Shown piece by piece: positions 11,183-23,897 of a stretch of 64,000 nucleotides of DNA. The DNA is from Taxawa tesnikishii (nom. ined.) (taxonomy: Eukaryota; Ascomycota; Dothideomycetes; Dothideales): the NCBI GenBank assembly GCA_030247885.1, contig JAPDRO010000017.1:372001-436000 (forward strand), written 5' to 3'. The position numbers and the translations under genes are program-made. Under the pieces are notes generated by a model. The model saw only the letters and a list, made by a program, of their open reading frames with translations. It was not told where the DNA came from and made no database searches. The stretch's first letter is position 1, and each line of letters starts with the position of its first letter.

Positions 11183-12205
11183 AGTGGGGTTTCGAGCAGG
11201 TGCGAGAGGAGAGAAAACAAGCGCGGAGTTTGACGGCGTTGGTTCGGTCCCAGAGTAGCAAACTGGACTATCTCGACTTCTTCTTTTGCAACATTGAAAT
11301 CGTATATGAGTGACAGCTAAAAGCATGCCCCACTTCTGTAGCATATATAAATGGATAAACAATCTACTCTTACATACCACACGTTGATCCGCCTCACATC
11401 TATTGATGTCATCAGCGGCGACGTAGCCGATGCTGCTAGAGCGAACCACGGCGAGGCCGGGTACATCTGTTATCCACCAAGAACGTTAGGTCTTATTCTG
11501 ACGTTTTCCAGATGGTCATCTGCCAGTTCGTGTTTGATATGAACGGAGTCCTAGTGTTCTTCCCGGTCCGTCCGATTTTCGCGAAAGGAGCTGAGATGGC
11601 GCCAAGACCTGACCTCTCGACGCTGAAGCAATTCCCCCACCGCGACATTTGCGCGCATAACCATCTGCAGCACCTCAGCAGTCGAATGATATATATACTG
11701 CATCAAACGCAAACTTCAAGAGCTAAATGATTATGACGAATCCGGCGATGGCAATGAGGCTGGATGCCTTGAACGCTTTTCAGGGCTGTCGGGCCCGTTC
11801 GGAATGTCATCTTGCTTAGTACGACCGCTTACAGGAACATCCAGCGCGGGCGTGGCGCTCTTGGGTTCCACCTTTGACGTCCACCGATATCGAACGACGG
11901 CTGTGCTGCGAAAAGTTCTCAGGTCATGCGAAGGACAGCTACGATTGGTTTGTCTGTCGGCGGAGTCAGCGACTTGCGGCGAATAGGCAATCCGAGAATA
12001 GCTCGTATGCATCGCGTCCTCCAAACGGGTCTGCGAATGCGCCCATAGAAGTTGTTTGCTCAGTCGTAGTCTGCTCAGTGTGGCTCAAGAGGTATATATT
12101 AGGTCAGTACCTCGATTGTTTCTTACTACTGTCCAGACATCGTATCAAATCTCGGGCTACAATATTATCAACATCTACTTTCGTATCACTCTGTCCAACA
12201 CCTCA
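11183..12205. other. Intergenic region with candidate TATA element for alternative oxidase
   Basis: About 1 kb with no convincing coding content. A TATATATT element at 12093-12100 lies about 110 bp before the alternative oxidase ATG. A minus-strand open frame at 11731-12024 has no family character. Confidence 0.45.
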
Positions 12206-13395
12206 ATGTACAGCACAAGGACGGTGACTGTCTCTGCTGGTGTTTTGTCGAAGCAGTCCGGCATCCAGATTGCCAAAGCCTTCTACGGCACTCAAACCAA
12301 GAACGGAGTACGCCCCTTTTGTCTGGTTGCACAACAGCAGCTGTCCGCTCCTAGAAGACAGTTTAGCTCAACGCCAGCCAGCCGTATAAAGGAATTCTTC
12401 CCCGAACCTGACGCTCCAAACATCAAAACGACAAAGGCGGCATGGCCACATCCAATGTGAGATATGACCGGCAGACAATCACCACTTAACAATCTTTCTG
12501 ACTATCTATCCTAGTTATACCGAAGACGAAATGAACAAGGTCATTGTCGCACACAGAAAGGCCGAGACCTGGTCCGATTGGGTCGCGCTTGCCATGATCA
12601 GAACACTTCGTTGGGGCATGGACCTCGCGACTGGCTACAAGCACGATAAAGCAGTGTCGCTGGGCCACAAGGATGCAGCAAAAGCGAACCAAAAATATGC
12701 AATGACGGAGCGGAAGTACATGATCCGGAACGTCTTTCTGGAGTCTGTGGCAGGCGTACCGGGAATGGTGGCCGGAATGCTCAGGCATCTACACAGTATG
12801 AGACGCATGAAGAGAGACAACGGCTGGTGAGTGCATCTTTCCCGATCGACTGAAGCGCGTGAAGTAGAAGTTAAATTGGCGTAGGATCGAAACACTGCTC
12901 GAGGAATCGTACAACGAGCGTATGCACCTCCTGACCTTCCTGAAGATGGCTGAGCCAGGCTTGTTCATGCGCGTGATGGTCCTCGGAGCGCAGGGTGTCT
13001 TCTTCAACGCCTTCTTCGTCAGTTATCTGTTGTCTCCAAGAACCTGCCACCGTTTCGTTGGTTATCTCGAGGAGGAAGCCGTCTTGACCTATACGAGGGA
13101 AATCGCAGACCTAGACGCTGGAAGACTGCCGATGTGGGAGAAGACAAACGCTCCGGACATCGCCATCAAGTACTGGAACATGCCTGAGGGCCACCGGACG
13201 ATGCGAGATCTGCTCCTGTACATCAGGGCGGACGAAGCGAAACACAGGGAAGTCAACCACACTCTCGGCAACCTCGACCAGAAGAACGACCCCAATCCTT
13301 TCGTCAGCGAATACAAGGACCCGACGCAGCCCCATCCATCGAAGGGTATTGAATATCTACAGCCTACCGGCTGGGAGAGGAAAGATGTAATCTAA
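12206..13395 (+). CDS. aox1: Alternative oxidase, mitochondrial
   Basis: Cyanide-resistant ubiquinol oxidase of the inner mitochondrial membrane. It passes electrons from ubiquinol to O2, bypassing complexes III and IV. Three exons, 12206-12456, 12515-12826 and 12885-13395, are separated by two 58-nt introns and encode 357 residues with no frame errors. The N-terminus is a basic, Ser-rich presequence ending near APRRQFSST. All di-iron carboxylate motifs are present: [32 protein letters not shown] and [12 protein letters not shown]. The length matches fungal AOX. It stands alone on the + strand, upstream of the peroxisomal alcohol oxidase. Such genes are commonly induced by respiratory or oxidative stress, but I see no diagnostic regulatory site. 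Confidence 0.97.
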
Positions 13396-15477
13396 ATTGG
13401 GGTTTTTGGGAGACAGGAAGGGCACCCATCTCGACTCAGAGCGACATCAACGGCGTTACTTAGGATTTTATCCCTTGACAAGGTGCAAGCGTTGGCGCAC
13501 ATGGCATGGCTTGTAACATATACCAGCATGGGGTTTTGGTTTTACAGAAGGTGGTCATCAATCAGCCAGCGGTCGAAATGACTGCTGTACTTCTTCAGGA
13601 AGGCTACTATCACAGCGTTCTGTGCAGTTCTGGAATATGGTTCAGCATTTTATCGTCTACCTCAGCGGGAGATCAAGGGTCATCACAGTACTTGACGGAC
13701 AGGCATTCTTCACTGCAGCTCAACCGACCTCCTGGTTCAAGGCACCTTTCCTGGGCTCGCTTAGGTGGCACAGCCTTCCTATTAGATACTGTACCGGCTA
13801 ATCTAACAAAGGCCCCACGCCTATGAAGCAGGGAGAACCCTGCGATTTTTCAGTCACTCCACGGGAATAATGGCGATCCGTGGCACAGCAGATAGATCCG
13901 TCAGCTGTGTTTTCTTATACGGAGGAGCGAGTGCGTGAATGGCTGCTGATAGCGGGGTTTCAGAAGCAGCTATTAGCCGTTGACTCTCTTCGCGAGTCCG
14001 TGGGAATGCAGGCTGAGAAGCTCATCCGGTCACAGGCTTCACAGCAGTGCTGGTGTACGGCAAGCTCAGTCTGAGCATCTCTCCAAGACGGGGAGTTCCA
14101 GCTTTCGGCAGAGTCGGAATACGGTTTGCATCAATGGCGGGGTCGCGCTTGGTGACGAGGCCTGCGGGCGTTTCTGACTCGAAGAGACGGTTGTGACACG
14201 CCGCGATCCGCACGCGATCCGCACGCGATCCCAGGCTATGGACATGCTGTCTCGCCCCTGATTGAGAGCACGCACTCACAAATTGCGAGTTTGATGTGGG
14301 GGTGTTTCCTTTTGAGACGACTACATCGGAATGCTGATGAACTCTTCCTAGTTTGTTGTATGCCATGTCTTTTGGCCCCAGCTTCGACTGCCTTAACACA
14401 GAACAGCTCTTGCAACAGGTTCAGGGTTCCCCGCAGGAGCCAATCCTTCAGCTGCACTTCGCCCCATAACTGAGAAGGTACGTCCACATATGTACTTACC
14501 CCGAGCACCTGTTGTATTTCTGTCTCCGCCAGTTGGGCAAAATGCATGGCTTGGACGCGGGGAAGACGAACTCAAACCCCACATTAAGCCACCTTCGCGG
14601 CGGTTGCGGGCCCGACCCTAATGAACATTAGCGCTGCTTGCCGGGGCGCGGCACGGCATGAAGCCCTGAGCAACCACCTTGGCCCATGCTCATGCTCGAG
14701 AGCTGGTTGAGAGCTACAGCTTCCTGGTCGTAGACACTACACCCCCCGATGGAAAGTCACCAAGATCCAGCCATGGTTAACACTCTCAACGGTCGACTGA
14801 TTGCCAATCCACAAGGTCATTGCTCCCCTAGACGCCAGCTAACGCGCCCAGACTGAGCTCTGGATGCTCGAGAGTGAAACGCTTCTGCCGTCTTACATCT
14901 TGCAGCTGTTAAGCTGCTATCTCCAATCCCTGCAGACGCAGATACGCAGGTGTGGGGGATCGTTAGCGGACCCTGTTGCACCCCGGGTTCTCCGCATCGT
15001 CCTGCACAAGAGCGGACTGTTAAGGGCGGCGTTGCAACGCTGTTGGGTGCCTCTGTTATGGAACGGCTAGCGTCACGCCATGGCGCGAACGCCAGCAAGG
15101 GCTCCTTCATCCGGACCCTTTGCTACAGGCCGCGTAAATCCGACTGCGCTTCGTGAAGGCTCGTCCTTGGTCGACGATCCCAGGCGAGCATCGAGTCAGC
15201 GGACGCTGTACGTTGATTCCCTTGTCTGTGGATGCACCTCTCGTCCAGTGATCAACTCAGTGCTACTGGATCTGGAGCAACCTCCTGCGGGACCTCCACA
15301 TCTCCTTCTCTCCGAACTGCCTTGCGATGCGGGGCATAGAGTTCCACATCCCTCTCCTCGAGCTATAAGATGTAGGATTCCAAGTACCATGTCTTTCCTC
15401 TCCCATCCGCTTCCCTCTCCTTCTCTTTCTAGCTATACCTTTGAACCCGGTCACAAAGTTTTACTCAAAACGCCAAG
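13396..15477. promoter_or_regulatory. Long (2.1 kb) intergenic region upstream of alcohol oxidase
   Basis: The longest gene-free stretch in the window. It contains an 11-bp tandem repeat (see 14202-14231) and, near its end, the sequence CTATAAGA at 15363-15370, about 110 bp before the alcohol oxidase ATG and well placed for a TATA box. No coding content is supported. Confidence 0.55.
14202..14231. repeat. Short tandem repeat, CGCGATCCGCA x 2.7
   Basis: Two perfect copies of an 11-bp unit and a third 8-bp partial copy, in the spacer upstream of the alcohol oxidase gene. The function is unknown. Confidence 0.9.
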
Positions 15478-17732
15478 ATGACTATCCCAGATGAGGTTGA
15501 TATCATTGTCTGCGGTGGAGGATCATGTGGTTGCGTCGTCGCTGGTCGACTGGCCAATCTTGACCACAACCTCCAGGTTATGCTCATTGAGGCCGGAGAG
15601 AGCAACCTAAACAACCCATGGGTGTACCGACCAGGTATCTACCCACGCAACATGGTTAGTTTCCGCCCGCTATCACAACAGCTCATGCTTACTCGAGCAT
15701 GTTAGAAACTGGACAGCAAGACAGCAAGTTTCTACTACTCTCGTCCATCTGAATGGCTAGGTGGCAGACGTGCTGTCGTTCCCTGCGCCCACGTCTTGGG
15801 TGGCGGCTCGTCCATCAACTTCATGATGTACACCCGTGCCTCTGCTTCTGACTACGATGACTTCCAAGCCAAGGGCTGGACCACCAAGGAGCTCATCCCA
15901 CTCATGAGAAAGCACGAGACCTACCAGCGTGCCTGTAACAACCGTGACATCCACGGATTTGAAGGTCCGATCAAGGTTTCCTTCGGCAACTACACCTACC
16001 CGATCATGCAGGACTTCCTTAGAGCAGTCGAATCACAGGGCATCCCAACAACAGATGACTTGCAGGATCTCGTTACCGCCCACGGTGCTGAGCACTGGCT
16101 GAAATGGATCAACCGGTAAGTTTGCGCAAGCCATCAGTTTCTTGCGTCTGCTAACGAGGTTCAGTGACACCGGTCGCCGCTCGGACTCCGCACACGGCTA
16201 TATCCACAGCACCCGCGCCCACCACCAGAACCTCCACCTCGTCTGCAACACCAAGGTGGAGAAGATTGTTCTCGAGGGAGACCGAGCAGTTGGTGTCAAG
16301 ACTGTCCCAACGAAGCCTTTGTCTCCTGGTCAAGACCAGTCCAAGACCTACAGGGCCCGCAAGCAGATCATCGTCAGTGGTGGTACCCTTAGTTCGCCAC
16401 TTATCCTTCAACGATCTGGCATTGGTAAGTACACTCGCACGACATGCTGGTCTTTCGCTGACACGCCACAGGTAACCCAGAGAAGCTCCGCAAGGCCGGC
16501 GTCAAGCCTCTCGTCGACCTTCCCGGTGTCGGTCTCAACTTCCAAGACCACTACCTTACCTTCTCAACTTACCGCGCCAAGCCAAACGTGGAGTCCTTCG
16601 ATGACTTCGTTCGTGGTGATCCAGTTGTTCAGAAGACCGTCTTCGACCAATGGAACATCAACGGCACTGGCCCGCTGGCAACCAACGGCATTGAAGCGGG
16701 TGTGAAGATCAGGCCTACTCAGGAGGAGCTCGACTGGATGAATACTTGGCCATACCCAGAGTTCAGCCAGTCTGGTTGGGACAGCTACTTCAAGAACAAG
16801 CCAGACAAGCCAGTCATGCACTACTCGGTTATTGCTGGGTAGGCCCTCGTGAATACCGTCTGCTGAGTGCCAATGCTAACGAATATACAGTTGGTTCGGT
16901 GACCACATGCACATGCCACCAGGGAAGTTTTTCAGTATGTTCCACTTCCTCGAGTACCCATTCTCTCGTGGAGAGACACACATCGTCTCTCCAAGCGCAT
17001 ACGACGCGCCCGACTTCGATGCTGGCTTCATGAACGACATGAGGGACATGGCACCCATGGTTTGGGGTACGTGAAGACCTACGTATGCAATGTCTCTGAG
17101 ATATCGGGCTGACACCTGTGCAGGATACATCAAGTCCCGTGAGACGGCCCGCCGCATGGATGCCTACGCCGGTGAGGTGACATCCATGCACCCATTCTAC
17201 GCCTACGACTCCCCAGCGCGCGCTGGACATGGATCTTACCACAACCAACGCCTACGCTGGCCCCAACCACATCACAGCCAACATTCAGCACGGCAGCTGG
17301 ACGTCGCCACTCGAGCCCGGCAAGACACCCCAGACCAGCTTCCTCAACAGCAACAAGCAAGAGATCCGCGAGGACTTGCCCTACTCAACCGAGGACCTCA
17401 AGCACGTCGAGGAGTGGGTCAAGCGCCACGTCGAGACGACATGGCACTCGCTCGGCACTTGCTCGATGGCGCCCAAGGAGGGCAACAGCATCGTCAAGCA
17501 CGGTGTGCTGGACGAGCGCCTCAACGTGCACGGAGTCAAGGGTCTCAAGGTTGCCGACTTGTCCATCTGTCCCGACAACGTCGGCTGCAACACCTACAGC
17601 ACTGCCCTGCTGATTGGCGAGAAGTGCGCCGTCCTTGTTGGCGAGGACTTGGGCTACTCTGGCAGTGCCCTTGACATGAAGGTGCCAAACTACCACGCGC
17701 CGAGAGAAATTGCCGGCTTGAGCCGCTTGTAA
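15478..17732 (+). CDS. mox: Peroxisomal methanol/alcohol oxidase (GMC family), one 2-bp frameshift
   Basis: FAD-dependent alcohol oxidase of the GMC family. It oxidises methanol or other short alcohols to aldehyde and H2O2 in peroxisomes. Six exons (15478-15654, 15706-16115, 16165-16424, 16472-16838, 16891-17066, 17124-17732) have introns of 47-57 nt. Motifs include the FAD-binding GGGSCGCVVAGRLA at residues 13-26, PCAHVLGGGSSINFMMY, NNPDIHGFEG-like NNRDIHGFEG, and ETTWHSLGTCSMAP with the catalytic His region. CPDNVGCNTYSTALLIGEK lies near the end. The last three residues are SRL, a PTS1 peroxisomal signal. The frame breaks in the (GC)4 run 17216-17223; one more GC unit restores the family sequence SPARAL-DMDL and gives 666 residues. 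Family resemblance to yeast methanol oxidases is very strong along the whole length. Confidence 0.95.
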
Positions 17733-18348
17733 TGGGAGAACGTTGATGTCCGGCTGTGATGGTTGTCTGATGTGTATGTTCTCTCGTACATAGTTCCCCA
17801 ACATGGATAGTATACCAACTTTCCTGTGTGCTACTTCGGTCGTTTGCCCAATTCATACGGTGAAGATCAGCGGTCTCAACAATCAAACTTCACTGTACGA
17901 CAACCACCGCAGGATTCCTACGTAGAGCTATGTAGGTATAACAGGGCCTTACGCGTCAAGGTGTATTGTCTCTGTAGCTGCGTCTAAGGATCAGGGGCCC
18001 TCGACAGCAGGGCACCCAATTCCTCTTCCCCTTCTTTACCTAAAGTTTCACGGACTTTTTCTGGGTTAACCCTACCTCGCAAGTTGCACTGGTCTTCATG
18101 CCTTTTGAGCAAAGACACTCCGTTTGGATCAAACACTGAATAAACTGACAACTTTTGACATAAGCACTACTGGATCTACGGATCACTCACCTCGAGCCAA
18201 CCACGGCAGCGACTACATGGGCGAATGATGTGATACAAACAACATGATAATGTCTGATGTCAATTCTACACGTCTTTCCCCCTCAACAGAACCACGAACG
18301 CCGATGCTATGCTCACAGACACATGAAACTACAGCCTACAGCAACCAC
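17733..18348. other. Convergent intergenic spacer
   Basis: 616 bp between the 3' ends of the alcohol oxidase and RPA190 genes. No gene or repeat is recognised. Confidence 0.5.
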
Positions 18349-21300
18349 TCACTCGCTCTCGTCGCTGTCATCACTCTCGGAGTCAACATCCATCCTATCC
18401 GTCTTCTGCTCCCGCTTTTTCTCCGTCTCCTTCTGGGCAATCGGCAACAGCACATCAAAGCCACCCGTTCCGATCTTCCCAACCTTACCAACGACAATCC
18501 TACCACTAGGACCCCTCAGATCATCAAAGTCCTCCTCGAGGACGGCGTCGCGCAGGAAGCCAACCGTGGTCTCGAAGCTCATCTTCATGAACGGAGAAGT
18601 GTTGCCCTTGATGCCCTGTCTGCTGAAGGCCTGATACCCGCCGCCGCGCGTCATGTAGTCAGCGATGAGGTTCAAGTGACGGTTATCGACGCTGATTCCG
18701 TGACCGGCGAAGACGGCACCGACTTCGCGTACGATGGTCGCACGTGCGGCTTCGACGCCGTACAGCCGCAGCATGGACGCGATGTCGTTGGTGAACATCT
18801 TGTTAGGGTTGATGATGTCTTGGTATTCGCGCATCGCTATCAGGTTCACGCCTTCGGTCAGGACCACAGGTACCTTGACGTCCTGGCCTGTGAGGGGGTC
18901 CGTTTCCTTCTCTTCAGAGCGTGTGCAGTCGGATAGGCCGGGCACGGATTGGATGAGAGCATCTCTTGCGGCGGACTCGACGAGGTGCAGCATGAGCAGC
19001 TTGGCGGTCTCCGAGGAGTATTCGAGCGTGAAGGTGCAGGAGGCACCTGTTTTGTCGTCGAAGTGGAAGGACGAGACGTCGTTGGTGTACTTGCTGGCCT
19101 TGATGCGCTCTTCGCGGTCTTTAGCACCCGATGCGACGGACGGGCCGTCATTCTCGTCGTCGGAACCGTCCGATGTGTGCGGGCTGCCCCCATACGCTTC
19201 GTCTTCCGGCTCATCCTCTTCAGGCTCTGCCTCCCTGCGTCCTTGAGCAGCTATAACCTCTTCGTTGTCATCCGGAGCTGCGTAACCTCCTTGTCCCTTG
19301 TTGGCCTTCGCCTTGTCCTTGGTGGCATCGTCATCGCCTTCATTGTCCGAGTCGTCGTCTCCACCCTCAGCCTCGGCTTCACTGCGACCAATTTCTTGGT
19401 CGATGGTACCTGCAGACTTCCCGATCTCAGGCATAGCGTCAGATTTCGCGGCAGCCTTCAAAGTTTTCTCGTCACCCTTCTTCTTGAGTTGCTTCCGGAT
19501 AATGGCTTGCAACCTTGGCAAGAATCTACTCTCAATTGTCCTGACAACGTCTGCAACAGTAATGGCATACTCGGCACAGTATTCGTCCGAGGGGAAAAGG
19601 TCCAAGCGAATGGTGTACATCTTGGCTTGTCCGTATGCGACACCCCTTCCGAGCTTCTCGGTCACCTGGACCTTTTCAGGACCTCGGCCAGACTAAGCCT
19701 GCTGATACCCTTGGCGAACTGTTCCCCGTGCTCCTTGGAGATCTCGGAGTTCAGGTAGAGAGTCATTGTCGGAGTGGCGATGCTTGCGCTTGCAGTCATG
19801 ACAATTTCACGCAGACGGGGAATACCCAGCGTCACGTTCTTTGCCGAGTGACCAGCCAAATGGAAAGTGTTGAGCGTCATTTGAGTAGAGGGCTCACCAA
19901 CAGACTGTCCAGCAACAACACCAACAGCCTCACCAGGCTCGACCGTGGACTTGAGATATCTGGCATTGATTATGGCTTCGAAGCTCTTCTTGGTAAGACC
20001 GTTGACACCTTCGACGTTCTTCTTCTTGTCCTTGACCAGCTTGTCCGGATTTGCGTCGAGATAGTTCTTGAACGATCGGTAGACCTTCTCTGACTTGGCG
20101 CCAGCATACTTGCCAGGGTTCCAGTTGGCAAGAGCAGGATCGCTGGCACCGAGGTCACCAGTCTTCCTGTACTTCCTCTCCGCCTCCTTGGTGTCTTCTG
20201 CTGCTTTGTCGTTGTAGATGCGCGGGAACTCATCCCGCATGCCCAGAGCATGAACCATGGACATGTAATTTTCTCCCAAGAACTTGAAGTCGTTGAGATA
20301 CTTTGCCTTCGACACATCCAGGCCGTCCTCACCGTACAAGAATTGGATGACGGAGCCATCGGCGTCGCGAACGGAAGTGTCATACTCAACCTTCATGCCT
20401 TCCATACCCTTGATCAAACAACGTTGCAGATATCCGGAACGAGAAGTTTTGACAGCAGTATCAATGAGGCCTTCTCTTCCAGCCATTGCGTGGAAGTAGT
20501 ATTCTTGTGGCCTGACTCCTGTCAAGAAACGATCCACGATGTAACCACCGGCTCTGACGCTAGGCTCAAAAGGCTTAAAACACGGCAATGTTTTGCCGCT
20601 GACCATGACTGGAACTCTCCGGCCTTCCAAAACTTGTTGTCCGAGATTGCAAGAAATCTGGTTGGCATTGACTTGGGAACCTTTGGCTCCAGATCCAGTC
20701 ATAGCTTGCATTTGGTTCTTGGGGAAAGGCTTCACCAGGGCAGCAGGCAGACAGTTCTTCGTAACCGTAGAAGAAAGGCCAGCTGTTTGGCCGTTCATCA
20801 TGGTATCGAGACCTGCCTGCTTTGTGTCGTCGCGAAGCACGTCTTCCAGGCGTCTTCGCAGTTCTGGATCATTGCTCTCAGGCTTTTCGCTCTGCAAAGA
20901 TACGTACTTTGCAGCGACCTCCAATCCTACCGTGTTGGCACCGCTGAGGGCGTCCCTTCGAATATCTTCACCTTCCCTAGTGAAAACCAGATCCTCAACA
21001 CCGCAAGAGAAAGCGCGCATGTGTTCCATCTTGGTCAGGAGCCGACCAAGGACACTCAGCAGTTTGCCAGCGATGGTGTGTCCGTATACTTCGTATACTG
21101 CGTTGACAAAGCCACCAGCAGCAGGTCCAATCTGAGCCTTGTCAAGAATGCCGCACAGCAAGTCTCCGTCCTTGAAAATGACTGTTTGTTCTTCTGACTT
21201 CGGACCCCACCTATCCGCGCCGGTCGATGACTTGGAAGAGAGCGTCAGACCGGGATGGTTTTCCGGTTTAATGTTCTTCAGTATCGTAGTAACGACTTGT

Positions 21301-23617
21301 TTGCCGGTCCACAACGGCCTTGGCTTGAGAATCGCGGGTCTCACAGTCTCTAACCGCCCAGTCGAAGTATGGTTGCTCTCTGGCCTGAGCGCCGCATAGA
21401 GTAATTGCTGATAGTCTTCTCGGTTGAAGAACGTATCCCGGTTTGTGAGCCATACACCCATCGAGATGTGATCTTGGATCAGACCTCTGAGCGGCTTTCC
21501 AGCGGTACCTGACAAGTACTGGTGATCAGTGTCGGCGATGCCGACAGCTTCCGCACGGGCAATCTCGTTCTGAGGGAAATGCATATTCATTTCGTCACCA
21601 TCGAAGTCGGCATTATAGGTGTTACAATTAGCGTAGTGCATGCGAAGGGTCTTCTCTCCGGGCAGAACACGAGCGCGATGGCACATCATGGATGGTTTGT
21701 GAAGGGTAGGCTGCCGGTTCATGATGACAATATCGCCGTTGTTGAGATGGCGATGCACCTTCTTGTTCTTCGCTCCACTGATGTTAGTGGCGGACGGTGA
21801 TAGAAGCTGGTTTGCTAATGCAGTGCGCTCCTCCTTGTTCTTGAGCTGCAAGTTGATGACCTGGCCGTTCTCATTTTCAATAGCGACGGCACCTGGCCAC
21901 TTGTACGGTCCATTCATAACCGCCTCCTTCAGTTCGTAGTAGTTATGCTCGGTGACCGGCTCGGGGTAGGTGAGCTTGACTGCGAACACAGGAGGGACAC
22001 CAATCTCGTTTGTCTCGATATTCGGATCCGGAGAAATGACTGTACGGGCAGCAAAGTTGACACGTTTGCCCATCATGTTCTTACGGAACAGACCTTCCTT
22101 CTTTTCGAGCCTTTGCTTGATACCGTCGGGATTTGATTTGCCTGCGCCGCCTTGAACTGGATTCCGGTCCCGGTCGATTAAAGAGTTCACCGCATCCTGC
22201 AACCGTACCCATGCGTCCTGAAAATCGGCATAATTCCGGCTCCGGCGTCCAGCTTCTGCCACGGTAGTACCGTTCAGCTCCTTGTGGATTTGTCCCATCA
22301 GCTCGCACGTGTTGAGGATGTTCTTGTACAAAGTATTCTCCTGGGCCTCCGCGATTTCGCCTTCTCCCATACGAGCCTCGGGCCTGAAGCGATTTGGCGG
22401 GACCAGTAAATCTTTGATGAAAAACATGTCTGCGCTCACTGAAGGACCCTTCTTTGACCGTGAGTGCGGCCCGTAGACCATACCCATAATCTCCTGCTCT
22501 TGGTTGAACAGATGGACAAGCGCAGCATGCACCTGGCCCGCATTGACATAGATCTGGTCAGAGTCGGATTTTTGGCTTTTTTGTCCTGCCTGAGCTTGCT
22601 TCCGTCTCCAACACGTTTCCACCTGCCACCTCTTGTTCGATATCCAGCATTTCGATGTCTTCGCCCTCGCCCTCGGACTCTCCAGATGGGTCTTCCAGAT
22701 CGGCAACACCCTCGTCCTGCTCGAGGCCCCTCTTTTGTCCGCAGCCGCAGCAGCCTGCCTCTGCTTCTTTAGCAACAACATCGGATCTTGTGCCTTGAAG
22801 CCTCCTTGCACCATAGCAATCCTGTCCTTCTCCGGCAGAGGCTTCTGAAAAATCTTAACAAAGCGGTCCTTGCGATAGCTGGGAGAGACACCACCACAGT
22901 TTCCGCACTTCTTGCCCTTTGTAATCTCATAGAGGAACTCCTTGACAAGAGCTCTCCTCTCGTCGGCTACGGCTTCGATCTTGGCTGTTGTCTTGTCCTC
23001 CATGTTCTTACTCAGCCCTGCCAGCTTGATGCATTTCTTCACGAAGCGATTCCTGCGCTCAATAATGTCTTTCGTATCCTGGTCCAGACCGGACTCATCG
23101 TCATCATCCGCCTCCCTCGCGGCGCTTTTCGAGATTGGGATAGAATTGAGCTCTTCCAGATCGTAACACTCTTTGATGAGCCCATACTTGATTAGGCGAA
23201 ACTTGCAGGTAAAGCGGTTGACTTCCTGGCGGGACATCTTGAGGTGGTGACAGTATATACATTTGGCGCGGAGTAGTCGCAAACACTGGTCCATAAAGGT
23301 GGGGTTATATACGTGTACCGGCATCTCGATATGACCGCAGTGGCCGGGACAACCAAATTTGAGATTACATGTTCCGCATCTGCAAATACTGTTAGCTTGC
23401 CCCCAGCATACTGTTGCCCGAAGAGTCTTGCTCACGCATTGTCGCCAAACGCGCCAAGGGCTGCATCATAAAGACCTCCAGGTACAGGATTGAGGAGGGT
23501 ATCGAAGGTCGTGGGGTTCGTAACTCTCTTCACAGAGAGTGCTCTGATCTCGTCCGCCGCGAGAATGCCGAACTCGACGCCTCCAATAGCGGAGGAGACG
23601 GGCTGTGAGATGTTCAT
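18349..23617 (-). CDS. RPA190: DNA-directed RNA polymerase I largest subunit (three homopolymer frameshifts)
   Basis: Largest catalytic subunit of RNA polymerase I, which transcribes rRNA in the nucleolus. Exon 1 (23617-23436) encodes the N-terminus MNISQPVSSAIGGVEFGI. A 56-nt intron with a GCTAAC branch site follows, then one long exon to 18349. The zinc site CGTCNLKFGCPGHCGH follows the intron directly. The active-site block NADFDGDEMNMHFPQ lies near residue 650, and the bridge-helix and trigger-loop region has AGQSVGEPSTQMTLNTFH. The C-terminal jaw contains the acidic insert typical of Pol I and ends in an acidic tail. The frame breaks at T-run 19673-19676, at one of the T-runs 22569-22573 or 22577-22582, and at C-run 22737-22740. 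Each is repaired by a one-base change, giving about 1,737 residues. The gene is essential, so these must be sequence errors. Confidence 0.95.
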
Positions 23618-23897
23618 AGTTGTGGATTGACTGAAAGCAACGGTTCACAGCTCGAGTAGTCTTCTCTTGTCTTGCGCAGTCGGATGCGCTTGGCTCGGGC
23701 GCAAGTCGAGTGGCAGTGGTTCCATCCAGACTTTTTTCGAAGATTGAAGCTCACTATCCCGCGCCTCGGCAGGTTCCGAACCTGCGCAAAGCCGCACACG
23801 CGACGCTTGCACTGGTGCCTGCTTTGCTTCTGACAAACTTCCACGAAAGCGGTGCAATCAACCTTCGCCGCAGACACCTCGTCTGCGCTCAGCAAAC
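23618..23897. promoter_or_regulatory. Bidirectional promoter, RPA190 / PRP3
   Basis: 280 bp between the two divergent start codons. It joins the gene for the Pol I catalytic subunit with a U4/U6 snRNP gene. No TATA box is seen, as is usual for housekeeping promoters. Confidence 0.65.

Noticed and set aside
11731-12024. A 97-codon minus-strand frame between the unknown protein and AOX
   Set aside because: No family character, no introns or promoter context, and composition like the surrounding spacer.
18349-23617. Long open frames on the + strand through the RPA190 locus (for example 18949-19758 and 20250-21197)
   Set aside because: They are antisense shadows of a strongly codon-biased gene and have no protein-family features.
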